From Puffinus mauretanicus (lineage: Eukaryota > Chordata > Aves > Procellariiformes > Procellariidae), in NCBI GenBank assembly GCA_023333565.1, contig JAJKFH010003575.1, positions 620,001-684,000 of the forward strand: a stretch of 64,000 nucleotides of DNA, read 5' to 3'. The translations under genes and the position numbers were made by a program. The notes under the pieces were generated by a model that was not told the DNA's origin, made no database searches, and saw only the letters and a list, made by a program, of their open reading frames with translations. Positions 39,847-51,800 of this stretch are shown here, piece by piece. Positions within the stretch are counted from its first letter, which is position 1; each line of letters starts with the position of its first letter.

Positions 39847-42800
39847 AAGAGGGCTTCAGTCTCCACGGCTGTCAATCCAGGTCCTTTCACACACAGGTGA
39901 ACTAAATTCATACAAGAGTCTGGTTTTCTCTTTGTTCGTTTTAAAGAGGGATTACCTTATCCCAAGTGCAATCCTTAAAAAACAGCTAGACAGTTCATAG
40001 AGAGGAAGAGTCAAACATCACATCTTATTCATTGATAAAACCAGAATAAAGTAACATTTGGCAGCTTCCCCCACATACCTTCTGTGTTGTCGTGTTTGTT
40101 GTCTGTGTTGAGGGCTTAGTGAAGGTTATTTTCACAGGCGACATGTGTGGTGGTAAGGAGTTGGCAATGCTCTGCATTATATTACTCATCTTGGGGCTGC
40201 CACTTACAGGCACTGTGATAGTTTTAGTGACAGGAGTCACTGCCTTCGGGACTTCTTTCAGGAGAACAGGGGAAGAACTAGAAGAATTCGTTCGCCGTCT
40301 TTTGCGGGGCTTTTCGTCATCATCTGAGCAGCTGACACCTGGAAAAGAAGTACTTTTTCTAAATTATATTTTCCCCATCTGCAGCTCTCAGTGCTTTCTA
40401 AAACATTACAACTTGCCAAGTCTTATACCCACTTTCAGAGGATAAATTATTTCTTAAGGTCACAACCAACCTGTATCACACCACAGATGGTCTTAGTCCT
40501 TAATATAGACCAAACTTAAAGTGCCATAAAGCAAAGAAACAAACCCTAAAAGACCCAAGCTGCTCAGTTACTGGGTCACTTCATTCAGTTTAAAAGATTA
40601 CAAGAACATAAGAGCCAGCACGGGGATTTCATTCTGTCTCCAGAAGTTTGACTAACGAGACTACGCACACAAGATGTTTGGGATAACATCGTGCACATTT
40701 CAGTTTAAAACTCTACACTACGCTACCGTTGTCGTTGCTGGTTTTGTTTACAGCAACGGGACTACTGAAGTTTGTCCTCCTGCAGTCTTCTCCGATTTCA
40801 ACCTTTGTACCTACTTCCATGCCATCCTTATCATTACCTCACCCTTCTCCCTTTCACCTCAACACAGCATCTTGAGATCCCTTTTTTTTTTGTGACATGC
40901 TTTTTAACTATGAAGGTGAAACCTCACTTTATCAGCTTCTGCCTTGTTTGGTGCATTTTTTTCAACAGATATAAAACAGCACCTAACACACAATCATGAA
41001 AAATAATAGAAATCCGGCCTCAAAAGTGTTCATTCTTCCTGACAATCATCTACTACACATGTAGAAAAAAAAGTATGCTGCAATATTCAGCTGAGCAATG
41101 GATAACCCTTTCTGCAACGTGATCAACGAACTTTAAATCCATGTGAAACTCTCCTACATAGGCAAAACGTTCATAAATTGATATACATTACAGAAAGACA
41201 TAGTTTAATTACCTTGAAAATCTCTTACAGGTATTGGGTAGCATTTACATTTTCCAAATTAGCCAGTGTTAAACAATTTTAAAAAACAGCGATAAGCTGA
41301 AAAGACGCAATCCCCTCTATGCAGAACAAGATTGTTCCGTATGCGTAGGGCTTAAAGACAAAAAATGCTGTCACGGCAAAAAGCAGTCTTGCTGGCAAAC
41401 CAAGCAAACTTGGTTGGCAGTCAGTCTCTAATTAGGGTCAAGACCTAATTACGGTCAATCTCTAATTAAAATAACTAAATATTCTGACATTCGAAAAGTG
41501 AAGATGCAGGAATTAACATGGATAAGAAAGTGCCCAGTAGCACAGCAAGTGATTTCTGAAAAATGGGATTCTCTCCTAGTATGAGTACCAGCTCATTTGC
41601 AGGTTCACTTCAGAAGGCCGGCAGTTCTATCCACACAAAGGTGGGAAACTGAACTAGAGAGGAGAAGCAACGACTCTATTTTAAGTTTGCTCTGAACTCC
41701 AAAAAATAGTTTTAGCTGGCTGTAGCAGTACAGATGAAGTGTGGATCTACGAGTCTGGATTTCAAAGCTCTAATCAACAATTTACTTTATGGCCCTGAAC
41801 AAGCCTAGCAGTGATCTCCATCTATAAAGCAGAGATTTGGTTACATGACTTTAAGGTCTATTATGAACAGGATTTTGAGTATTACTGTGAGTGCACTATG
41901 CAAACTTCTAACTGTGAGGTCACTAATCACGTTGAAAATGTGCAGGAATTTCAGAATCTCAGAATCCATCTGAATCAAAAATCCACATGCAGCTAGGATG
42001 TTAGGACACAGCTGTTATTTTGGTGGATCACCAAGAAATACTAAAGAGAAAGCTGTTTGTTAGTGATCCTCATCCACAAAAAAAAAAGAAACTCAACACA
42101 GAAATAAGAAAGTAAGATTAAACTAGCAGAACATTATTTTATGTTAAGTACAGATCATTTCATCTCCTGTTTTCACTGCTGGGGTTCTGCAAGAACGTTA
42201 TTCCTATAATTTCATGTTAGAAACTGCATTTGCACATAGTTTTCCTTAGCTGAAAGGTAATACAGCTCGACTATAACTCACTCTTGACAAGCAAGGAGGC
42301 AGAGGCACGGAGAGGTTAATGGCTCAATCAGACTGTGACTTGGATGAGGGTACACAACAGATCAGTGGCGAAGTCACGACTATAACTCAGGCCTCCTGAG
42401 TTTGTTCTTAAGCAGGTTCGTTAAAACTAACATGACTGATATAACTTATTCTGAAAGACACACAATTCCGTTAAGAAAAAAAGAAAGAACAAAATGAAGC
42501 ACGCAAAGTGGGGAAAAAATGAAATCTAGGGATGGACGGAATGAAAATGAGAACCTTTCATTCCCTCTATCATGCATCTAGACTTGTTTTATACTCATTA
42601 CCGTGTAATAATTCAACAGAGTTCTTTAAACTAAAGCTGAGTGATTAATGCATTAAATCAGAAAAATGAAAAATCTTAATATAATGGGTTCTGTGGGTTG
42701 ATACAGCCATTAAAGATGGCTGGTGGTTTGCAGGTAACATTTATGTACAATGTGACATTTCTGACTAGCTAGAAGTTTATACAAACATGCACATATAGCA

Positions 42801-45800
42801 TAAAGATTAAAATAATTCTTAAAATATTAGAGGTATCCACAGAAAGCATAAAAATAGCCCTTATCAACTTCACTGTTAATCTTTATTTGTCACCTGCATT
42901 TTGATAGACACCAAATAAGGACAGAAGGAAACATTTTTAATTCTTAGTGAAATAAAACTACCTTTGATGAGCTGGGCATAGGTATGAGGATGTATTCTGC
43001 TTTTACAACTAGCTGATTTATTAGCCAAAGAAAGAAGGTGGGGGGGACACAAGAAAAAAGACTGTTTCTAGACATTATGCCCTGGATTTCCAAATTTAAA
43101 TACATGAAGATGGGTATCTGGTGGGATTTCATATGGAGTTTTCACAGTTGCCCAGGAATGCAAGCTTTCACTAAGATTCACTTCCAAATAAATCACAAAA
43201 TGGCCAGACATAGTTAATGTAAGCACATAAATGCTCGCCAAACTACAGTATTCTAAAAAAGTCTAGGTCAACTGTGAAAGTGGAAAGGAGGGACCTCTTC
43301 TAACTCGAGTAAGTGACTACTGTGTATTATTTAAGCAGAAGGAAGAGGGAAGTCCTCTGCAGAAGCAACCAGCAGAGCCACCTTAAAGACATGTTCTGAA
43401 CAAGCTGGATTAGAAATCTACTGATATACAGCAATCCCTATATTGTATTTTCAAAATACCCTTCACTCTTGTTGTCCTTGCCATTACTGCTCCCTGCAGC
43501 ATTTTACAGTGAGCGGATTTATCCTGAACACAATTTCTCTGAAAAAGGGAAGCCATAAATTCATTTTTTAGACTAAACGAAGGCATAAAGGCCTTAAATG
43601 ACTTGCCCAAGGTCAGAGTGTTTAACTCAGTCCATGCTTCAGCCACAAGACTGTCCCTTACTTTCCCTTTTGTTAATCAGTTGCTAGTATCACTTACTTT
43701 TGACGTAAACAGTACTTCCACTTGGCAAGACGACTACATTGGAGGCTGGACTGGCGGGTCTGGGGGACTTCACTGTTGCTACACTGCCACTTGGAACAGG
43801 GGTAGATGTTGGGGTTGAAGTGGTACTTGTGTAGGAATAGCAAACCACCACTGAAGAGGAGAAAAGACACCTTCCATATAACTGAAGTGCAGAATCCCAT
43901 TATTCTATCACTATTTTAACAATTGAAATGGAAGCCGAAGACTTATTGGGTCATTATCCACATCTTTGCCTCTGCAATCCTGTTACTGTTGAATACTCCC
44001 CAGTTTGACCTAAGCATGGCCATGGAATTAACGGCCGTCAAAGACAACACAGAAAGCTAACCTCCCCTCCTCCCATCCCCAGAGATCTGTGCTGCCGATT
44101 CTAGATTTTTTATTTGTATTAATCTGATGTTTTACTTTACAATTTGTAATTTTTCATTTTAGCATTAATTCAATATTTTGATCTTTTTGCTTTTCTGCAA
44201 ATGACCATATCTAGACTGGTAACTGATGGAAAATAGCTAGTGCCTCTCCTCAATGGTACATCAGTTGAAGAAACCAAAATATTTCTTCAGTAATGAACAA
44301 CTGATTTTGCTAATCAGCTTTTTAAAACTGTTGCTTATAAGTAATAGTACAATGATCCAGTACTTCTCACAAAACCACAATAAAACAGCCTATTTCAAGA
44401 AGTGTTACACATTCTTTAGTTGCATGAAGCATAATTTGAGCCTATTCAGCCAAGTTAGATGGAATGTGTACCAGCATTATTTAAAAGGCATAGGGAAAGC
44501 AGAAAGCAATCTTAACTTGTTAACTTGGTATGCCTAATCTGAAGTAAAAAAAAAAAAAAAAAGAAAAGAAAAAAAGAAAACCGACAAAATTTTCTTGACT
44601 TTCACCAAAATTTTTTTCCTACTTGCATTCTTAAAATAAAGCGTTCTGAAACATCTTTCATCACTTACAGAACTTTACAAAATCTTAAGCCACCAGTCCA
44701 AGTTTTTATAGTTTACAGAGCTTAACAAGTTAACCAGTGAATTTCCCCCTCATTTCCTGGCAATTTGTTTTTTTAATTTCAGTTGCCTGTGTGCTCACTA
44801 ACACAAAGCTGTCAGATTTATGCTGCAGATGCTGCAAAGGCATCTTTCAGGAAAAAAAAAAAAGACTTTTTTCATATTTCTATGAATACTGTGCAATAAG
44901 AATGATTCAGATTTTTTTTTAAAAAATCTAACACTTAAAATCTAAGATAACAATTTATACTGTGACATTATTTTTATATTCCCATAGATTGCAGTAGAAT
45001 CCTGGCTTTCTCTCACCTTCTTTGTTTCCAGTTTCTGCAGGAACTGGAAGAGATGCGTTGTGCTGAACAGCTGCATTGGCAACAGCATTAGCGGTAACAG
45101 TAAAAGCTGTTTGTGGAACAAGCCGTGGCATCAGCGGCACCAGTCGACGACCTTCTATAGACCATTCGGAAGAGCTATTTGGTCCAGACATACTAAACAG
45201 AAATGCACATTCTGTGAGTATTTTGCTGAGTTTCCAAAATAGCCAGTACTCTTATTTAAGTTCCATTTTTTCAACAGTGAAAGTCTAAAAGGCAGTTTCT
45301 AAAGACATACTAGAGCAATAATCTTCAACTTTCTTCATTTCATGAAAGCCCTTCCATTTTTCCCACCTGATGTAGAAATCCTCCCATAGAAAATTTAAGA
45401 GTTGCTGCTTCTTTTACTGTTTTGTTTCACAGAGCCCTTAAAGGGCCAGAGCTCTGTGGATGTCACGTTGAAAACCCCCACATTAGATTAGCTACTATTC
45501 AGGTCGAGTTGGTGCACCCTCTACTTCTGGATGACAAAAATACCTAGACATCCAATAGATTTCATAAGACTACTGACATTGATTATGTTACAGGGAAAAA
45601 CCCTTGGCTTCTAAAGCAAATCTTGTTTTACCTGAACAGAAAAGTTTCTCAGACTTATTAAAGTGGTCCCAAAAAAGCTAACAGAACATTAAATGAATTA
45701 AAGACCCTCTGCACCTTCCTCAACGGCAACCAGCCTGCTGCTCTCATTTTCTCTTAACCGTAGTACTTACACACAAACCAGAATGTTTTCAAAAAATGCT

Positions 45801-48800
45801 GTTCTTATCGAGACGGAGAAGTGTTTCTGTTTATGATTGTTTTACATGAGTCATTTGTCAAATCAGCAAAACCAAAATGGCAAATTATTTTTCAATGCTG
45901 TTATGTTCTTAAGCAAACCAACCCATTTAATGTATTAATATATTCTGAAAAACAACTTCTCACGTGAACTATTGCAAGCAAGTTGCAGCAAAAGCTACCA
46001 CAAATTAGTTCGTAAAATGCAGAGGATCTGCTCTGTTGTTAAATCCTGATACGCTTCAGCGTTCTTCATACATATTCATATAGTATAAGCAGAACTACAT
46101 CAGCTGAGGTAAAAATACTTTTTTAAAATCAAAAATAAGACTACAAATGTTGCATATAGCAAAGTCGGCTTTCCTAATGAGTTAGAGAATTATTTAAGTC
46201 AAATACCACATTACCAACCATCACTTACAAAGAATTACCACAGGAAAAATAAAGAGATGCAGCACTTCACAATTGCACCTTGTCTGGATTATAATACCTC
46301 ATCCGTCTGAAGTTCAACACCTCAGGACAAACTTTATGCTTGTTCTGTAAAATGCTAAAAACAGAACTACTACTTAAAAAGGAAACTTGATTCAAGAAAA
46401 GAATCCTGATTTGACAATTAAATGCTTTTTTTTTTTGATTATTTTTTCCCCTTTCTTTAAAGAAGTGTAAGGAACTTGGTGGTTTTTGTTTGGTAAACAG
46501 CCTATTTCTAACTCTTTAAACTTGAACATGAAAACACTAAAATGTTAAATGTCCCTCTGCAGCACTAAAAGAGTATGCCGATTTTGGCGAGTCTCGGACC
46601 AGACAATTGCTAACTCCACGTGGCCTGCTATTTGGATGATTTCCTTTTTTTCCTCCCCGTAACACCTAAGCTACAGAAGTCAAACTTAAAAATCAATGGT
46701 GGTAACACAGAAAAAGAAAGAAAAATACAGACGCTTACAATCCAGCTCTTAACAGCTTGACTGTTAAGCAACTATGAAAGATACGTAAGCACTTGCCCTC
46801 TTGCTCCTCTCCACCTCTCAAAATCATGCGGAGCTTGCAAAAGCAAAGGCAAGGAGGAACCAGCCCCGTTGATGCCAGCACAGCAGCTGCATCAAGCAGA
46901 GAACAGTGGACACTGATGTCATCAGTTAGCTTGCTGCAGTTTTTTCACTCTGACCATTTTTTTTCCCCCTCTGTGCTGATACACTGTTTTCCACTAATCT
47001 CTGCCACCTCTTTCCCTTCCTTTGTCTTTCTACGTAGTTAAGTCCCTCTTAATATAACCTTTCCAAATGGATTTAAATGAAATCAAAGGTAAAACAAAAA
47101 TTAATAAGGCAAACACATTCATCCTGCTTATGGATTTCTCTATTTTCTCTACTCTCTGTTTCTTCTGGTCTATCTTACAGAAAGCCCTTCATGACAAAAG
47201 ACTGTTTCCTATATTGTACTTGTACAGTGAATGCGATGCTTTCAGATCCAAAATGCAATGGTACTAGATAACTGTTTCTAGTTCCCTGACGTAAATCTGA
47301 TACAGTAATTCCTTCATCCAGACACTGTTTTAACCACTGTTCTTTAAAACACCATCAATCTTCAAAGTTCTATCATTCAGTTAAGGCATAATGGATTTTC
47401 CAAAGGGTACCTTTGGAAATCACATAGAAAATGACCTGTAACTTACTTGTGTGCAATAGTCGTTAGTCGTTCATCATTTACTGCTCTCCGAACTTCAGCA
47501 CGATGCCGCTCCGTTGAAATACTATTAAAAAAAAAGCAATATATTTTAGTCAGATGGAGACATGAACATTTATCTAAAACTTCTAGCTAAAATGAAACTT
47601 ATGAATAATCCACTCAGGAGATGAAAGGAAGGGAACAGGCATTTACATTTAAGAGATTGTCACTTAACTTTTTCTGTCACAGTGAGACAGAATGAATGTA
47701 TTATTGCTCAAAAATATTACTGAAGAATAAAAAGAACATTACTGTTCATAGGGTACCCCTACAAAACAGCTAGAATCCAACCTCCTAATGAGAGCAATAA
47801 ATTTAAAGCACACAGTAGAAAAGTTTGCACAGAACATGCAGCGTTCTTTCTTGATGTAATTCGGGCCCAAAGACCTCGAAGCCCTACCTTGACGAAACTC
47901 CAAGCTAGCGTACACATGATTCTAACACTCAGTATTTCCCAAAACACCAACAAAACAGTAAAGCTCCAACCACAGAAGCACAGTTGTTTTCCTTACTAAA
48001 AACTCAAAGCAGAACAGGAATCAAACCTTCACAAGATGGAGAATTACTCCCCTGAATTAAGATTTGCTTTGTGATACTAGTGACAGAAAAAGCACGCAAC
48101 ACGTTAAAAGAAAACAGGTCATTGGTTCTTATTTTCAAAAGGTCAGGGTTACCTAAGCACTTTAGAGAGTTCTCCAAGAAGATCCTTCTTCTCTTTCGTA
48201 AGGTCTCCCTGTGCACGTAAGGCACTGATGACACCTGCATATGCTTCCAGTTCTGAAGAATTAGAGAAATAGTATTTCTATTTAATGCTCACAGCAAAGG
48301 AAGAAAAAAAACCACATTATTTTCAGTATTACTGACAGTATTCTATTAATTTTCAAAATCATTAAAAGGAACATGCCTTTCAATTATTTAGTGCTTTTCA
48401 AAAGAGATTGATGATTTAGAACTCTCTCAGTCAATTACTCTGCAGCATACAGCTTTTCTATGAAACAACTGTATCATCACAGAGGATTAACTAGTTTATA
48501 AACCCAACCGAGTATTTCAAGCTCTCTCCGAGTTGACAGTTCAGCCAGAAAGCTTGAAGAAGCAGTCCCCAAATTTGGAGAGTAGCTCAGAATTCTCTAG
48601 AAACAGGAGAAGAAAATCTTTAAAACATATCATTATTAGAAGTTCCATGGAAAAGCTTGGCTTGAAAAAGAAATACACCACCAAAAGAGCAACTGATTTT
48701 TTCCTAATGCTTTTCCTTAATTAGCACAGAGAACATCAGCTCTAGTGTGTTAAATACGATCATCATAATCTTTTATGTCCACTCACTTGATATGTACAAC

Positions 48801-51800
48801 TGCTTGAATCTGAAAAGAATGCAACAGACTGAATTAAACCTGCTCAACACAAAAGAAACAATCCAGCTATTCTTAAATGTAGAGCCATCACAAAGATTAA
48901 CTCACAAAAATACAACTCTGATTTAACGTAAACTTATAATTCCAGGTGACCTATGTAAACGTCATGCCACCGGTGTTTTGAAAAACAGAATCATTAAAGG
49001 CTACTGAAACTTCTGAATTTTGTCCTACTAAGCAGGGTGAAAATACACCTGACACAAATAATGGAGTCTGCCAAAGAATGACTTGCTATTCTATGCTTAG
49101 CACAGTTTAAGGAAACGTTGCTGAAACTCCTGCTTTAAATCAGAAATACAGATTCTTTCGATATTTACATAGGTGCCTTTCAGCAGCCGACCAAACCAAC
49201 CCCACAACAGATCCCAGTCAACCAAGAGCAAGAATAAAAGGGGCAGGCCAAAACCTAACACCTCTGAAGTTTGCTGCAAAAGAAAGACTGATGCTATTCT
49301 GAAAAGCTTTCAGATTAGGATTCCAAAGAGCTAATTTACAAATCAAATCAAGGGATTGTGCTGAAAAGAAATCCTGCTCTCCTGTCCCGATTAAGCAGAC
49401 AAAACACAAAGCAGAGTCGCTTTAGTTAACTATGTAGCTTGCACAGGGATGCTGAGTGACCTACAGAAGCATTTACAGCTTCAGTTATAAAACATTTGCT
49501 AATTAATGCAATAGTTATTACTAATATCAACATTTATTTAGACAACCATGTTACAATATTTAAGATACTAATTATTTTCCTCTGTTAACAACATAAAGTA
49601 ATTCTCAGATACAACCATATAATTATTTAGCAAGGATAGATTTTTTTTTTTTTCCCCTTTCTGCATTTTTAATAGAGGTCCTCTACACTACAGCTTTAAA
49701 AAATGCACATTCTGGCTTTTCAGAACCTAGTAAAATTACAGAACAGTTATAACTAGCTTCCTCACCCTTATGCCTACGTAGCAATCAGTAACTGGTGCGC
49801 TCTCTTTCCAACACGAAACACATCAAACAGCCAAAACAGGTTTCACAAATAAGTATCATTATTTCAAGTGTTAGGTGCCACCATCATCCCCTTATTCAGT
49901 TATAAACCACGAACGCCGCAGAACAACGCTAGGTATTGCACACCTCAGGATGCATTTCAGCCTCACCTACACCACTGCATTTCTCTCATTACGGATTACC
50001 CCGCTACTGCTGAACGGTCAACCAAATAAGATGTTGGGCTGAGAGCTGGAAAAGCGGGACTCTATAAAGCAGACGAATACTGCTGGATATGACTCTTAGA
50101 CAGCTATTCGCTCCCACTGCCCGTGCTCCTTCTCCCTCCAGTCTCGTGGTGCGGCTATTTAATCTGAGAGCTTCTCTACCCTAGAAGAGACACGGCTGCT
50201 ACAGGCTCTGATCCTCGGTTACGCTGGCAGGGCCCTCTTGTGGGGACACAGCTCATGCCAGCAGAAAAAAAAAAAAAAAAGATTTATTTTTTATTTTTTT
50301 TTTCCCCTGTCAGCCTAGGTTATGTCATTGAAGGAGGTGTAGCTGCAGTTCTGTTTGGCTCAGCTGCACCAGCAGGGATCTGCCAGCACACCGCCGTCAG
50401 CTGGGCTGGAAGTTGTTTTTTTTTTTTTTTTTTTTTTCCACATTCCTAGCCAGCAGAGCTACGTTAACAAAATTTAGTAGCACAGATCCGGTCCAAATCT
50501 TTCGGCATCCTGCACTTTCTCCTAGTTTTCGTACTTTTTGAGCCTCACTTAAGACCTAGGGCTGTCACCTTAATGGATGTACAGCTTAGTTGCAATGCCT
50601 GCGCGACAGCTGCGTCAAGGTCTGTTTCTACAGAACACAAATCCCGGATTCGCAAGAAATGAAATAAAAAGGGCAAAGCGAGGGAAAATAAATTCTCAAC
50701 TCTCAGAAAATAAAGTGGATGGCTTCATAACGTACGAGAACCTTGGCACAGTTAAGAAGTACAGCACATCATCTTGTAACATTCAAGTAAAATGAGAACA
50801 AGAAAAGCTGTGACTTGACCGTCACAGGAAGTTAGAGGCAGCCTCAACTTTCTTCCTGACGTCATCTCCTAGATTATGCTCCTCAGAAGAAAGCCTGAAA
50901 AGAAATCTAAGGGGTTTTTCCCTTCTAATACTACACATCATCTAACTGGCAAAAAATCCTTAACTAAATAAAAAGAAATTCAACTCCAAGAACTCAAAAA
51001 CGACGGCACAAAATCAGATCAACGGTCTAACAAAGGATTCTCTCTCCTGTGGTAGCCAAAAGTGGATGCGAGGAAAGAGCAAAAATTTTTATTACCTTCC
51101 AAAACACAAAAGCACGTCTCCTTATACGTATTTACAAGGACAGAGCACAAAAAATCTCCCAATATGTATCTATTGGGCAGGGGTCTCAGATATTGAAATA
51201 CATTTGAAACAATGCAAAAAGCTCCTGTTGTTATGACAGTTAAAAGAGGACATTGTTTCCACACTTCCCTGATAATTTGTGTAACTGCAAATCACAAACC
51301 ATCACAATTTGTTTTTCCTCCTGTTTCAAGTCTTTACGATAGTACCTTCACTACTCGAACTCAGTCCCACCGTGTCAATTAAACCAGGGTTCCATGATTT
51401 TTTTGGTACAGAAAGGTGTCTAATACAGAATCGAAAGACAAAAACCCTCCTCTCACAGAGTATCACATTGCACGTTAACAGTCATAAAAAGAACAGCAAT
51501 GCAACACTGCAACATCGAGGCAGAGATGGACCAGGACATCCATGAGAGATTCTACCAAACCAAAACAATTCCGCTCTACTCATTTTGCTCAGGCAGAGAG
51601 CATCTGCCAAACATCATTTTAAGCCAGGGCTGTCAAACCAATGACACGTGCAAAATGCAGGAAATGACTTGTAAGTTGCCTGTAGACATATTAAAGTATT
51701 TCGTGGAAGCAGCAGGCAGGCAAATCTTAAAAGGGCAAACATACAGACCCACAAATTGTATCTTACTGTACCCAGTTTGCGAAGGATCCTCTTGCATTCA

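Larger units (their letters stand above)
35559..40078 (-). other. EMSY: EMSY intron between exons 7 and 8
   Basis: The largest intron inside the coding part, 4.5 kb. It contains a T/G-rich tract, a poly(A) run, a probable CR1 remnant and a 19-bp tandem duplication. The open frame at 39557-39781 is not supported as an exon. Confidence 0.8.
40339..43697 (-). other. EMSY: EMSY intron between exons 6 and 7
   Basis: 3.4 kb with three MIR-type remnants near its 5' (right) half and short CTAATTA-containing direct repeats at about 41,425-41,467. No gene within. Confidence 0.75.
43851..51771 (-). other. EMSY: EMSY introns between exons 2 and 6
   Basis: Introns 43851-45016, 45193-47446, 47522-48152 and 48253-51771. 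Contain A-rich (44,540-44,580) and A/T runs (50,264-50,302; 50,417-50,436), an imperfect palindrome CACAGAGC...GCTCTGTG near 45,430 and a CRE-type site at 50,857. No repeat family was recognised with confidence. Confidence 0.75.

Noticed and set aside
45420..45465. Imperfect palindrome near 45.43 kb as a DNA transposon end
   Set aside because: Arms are only 8 bp and no second terminal repeat or target duplication was found.
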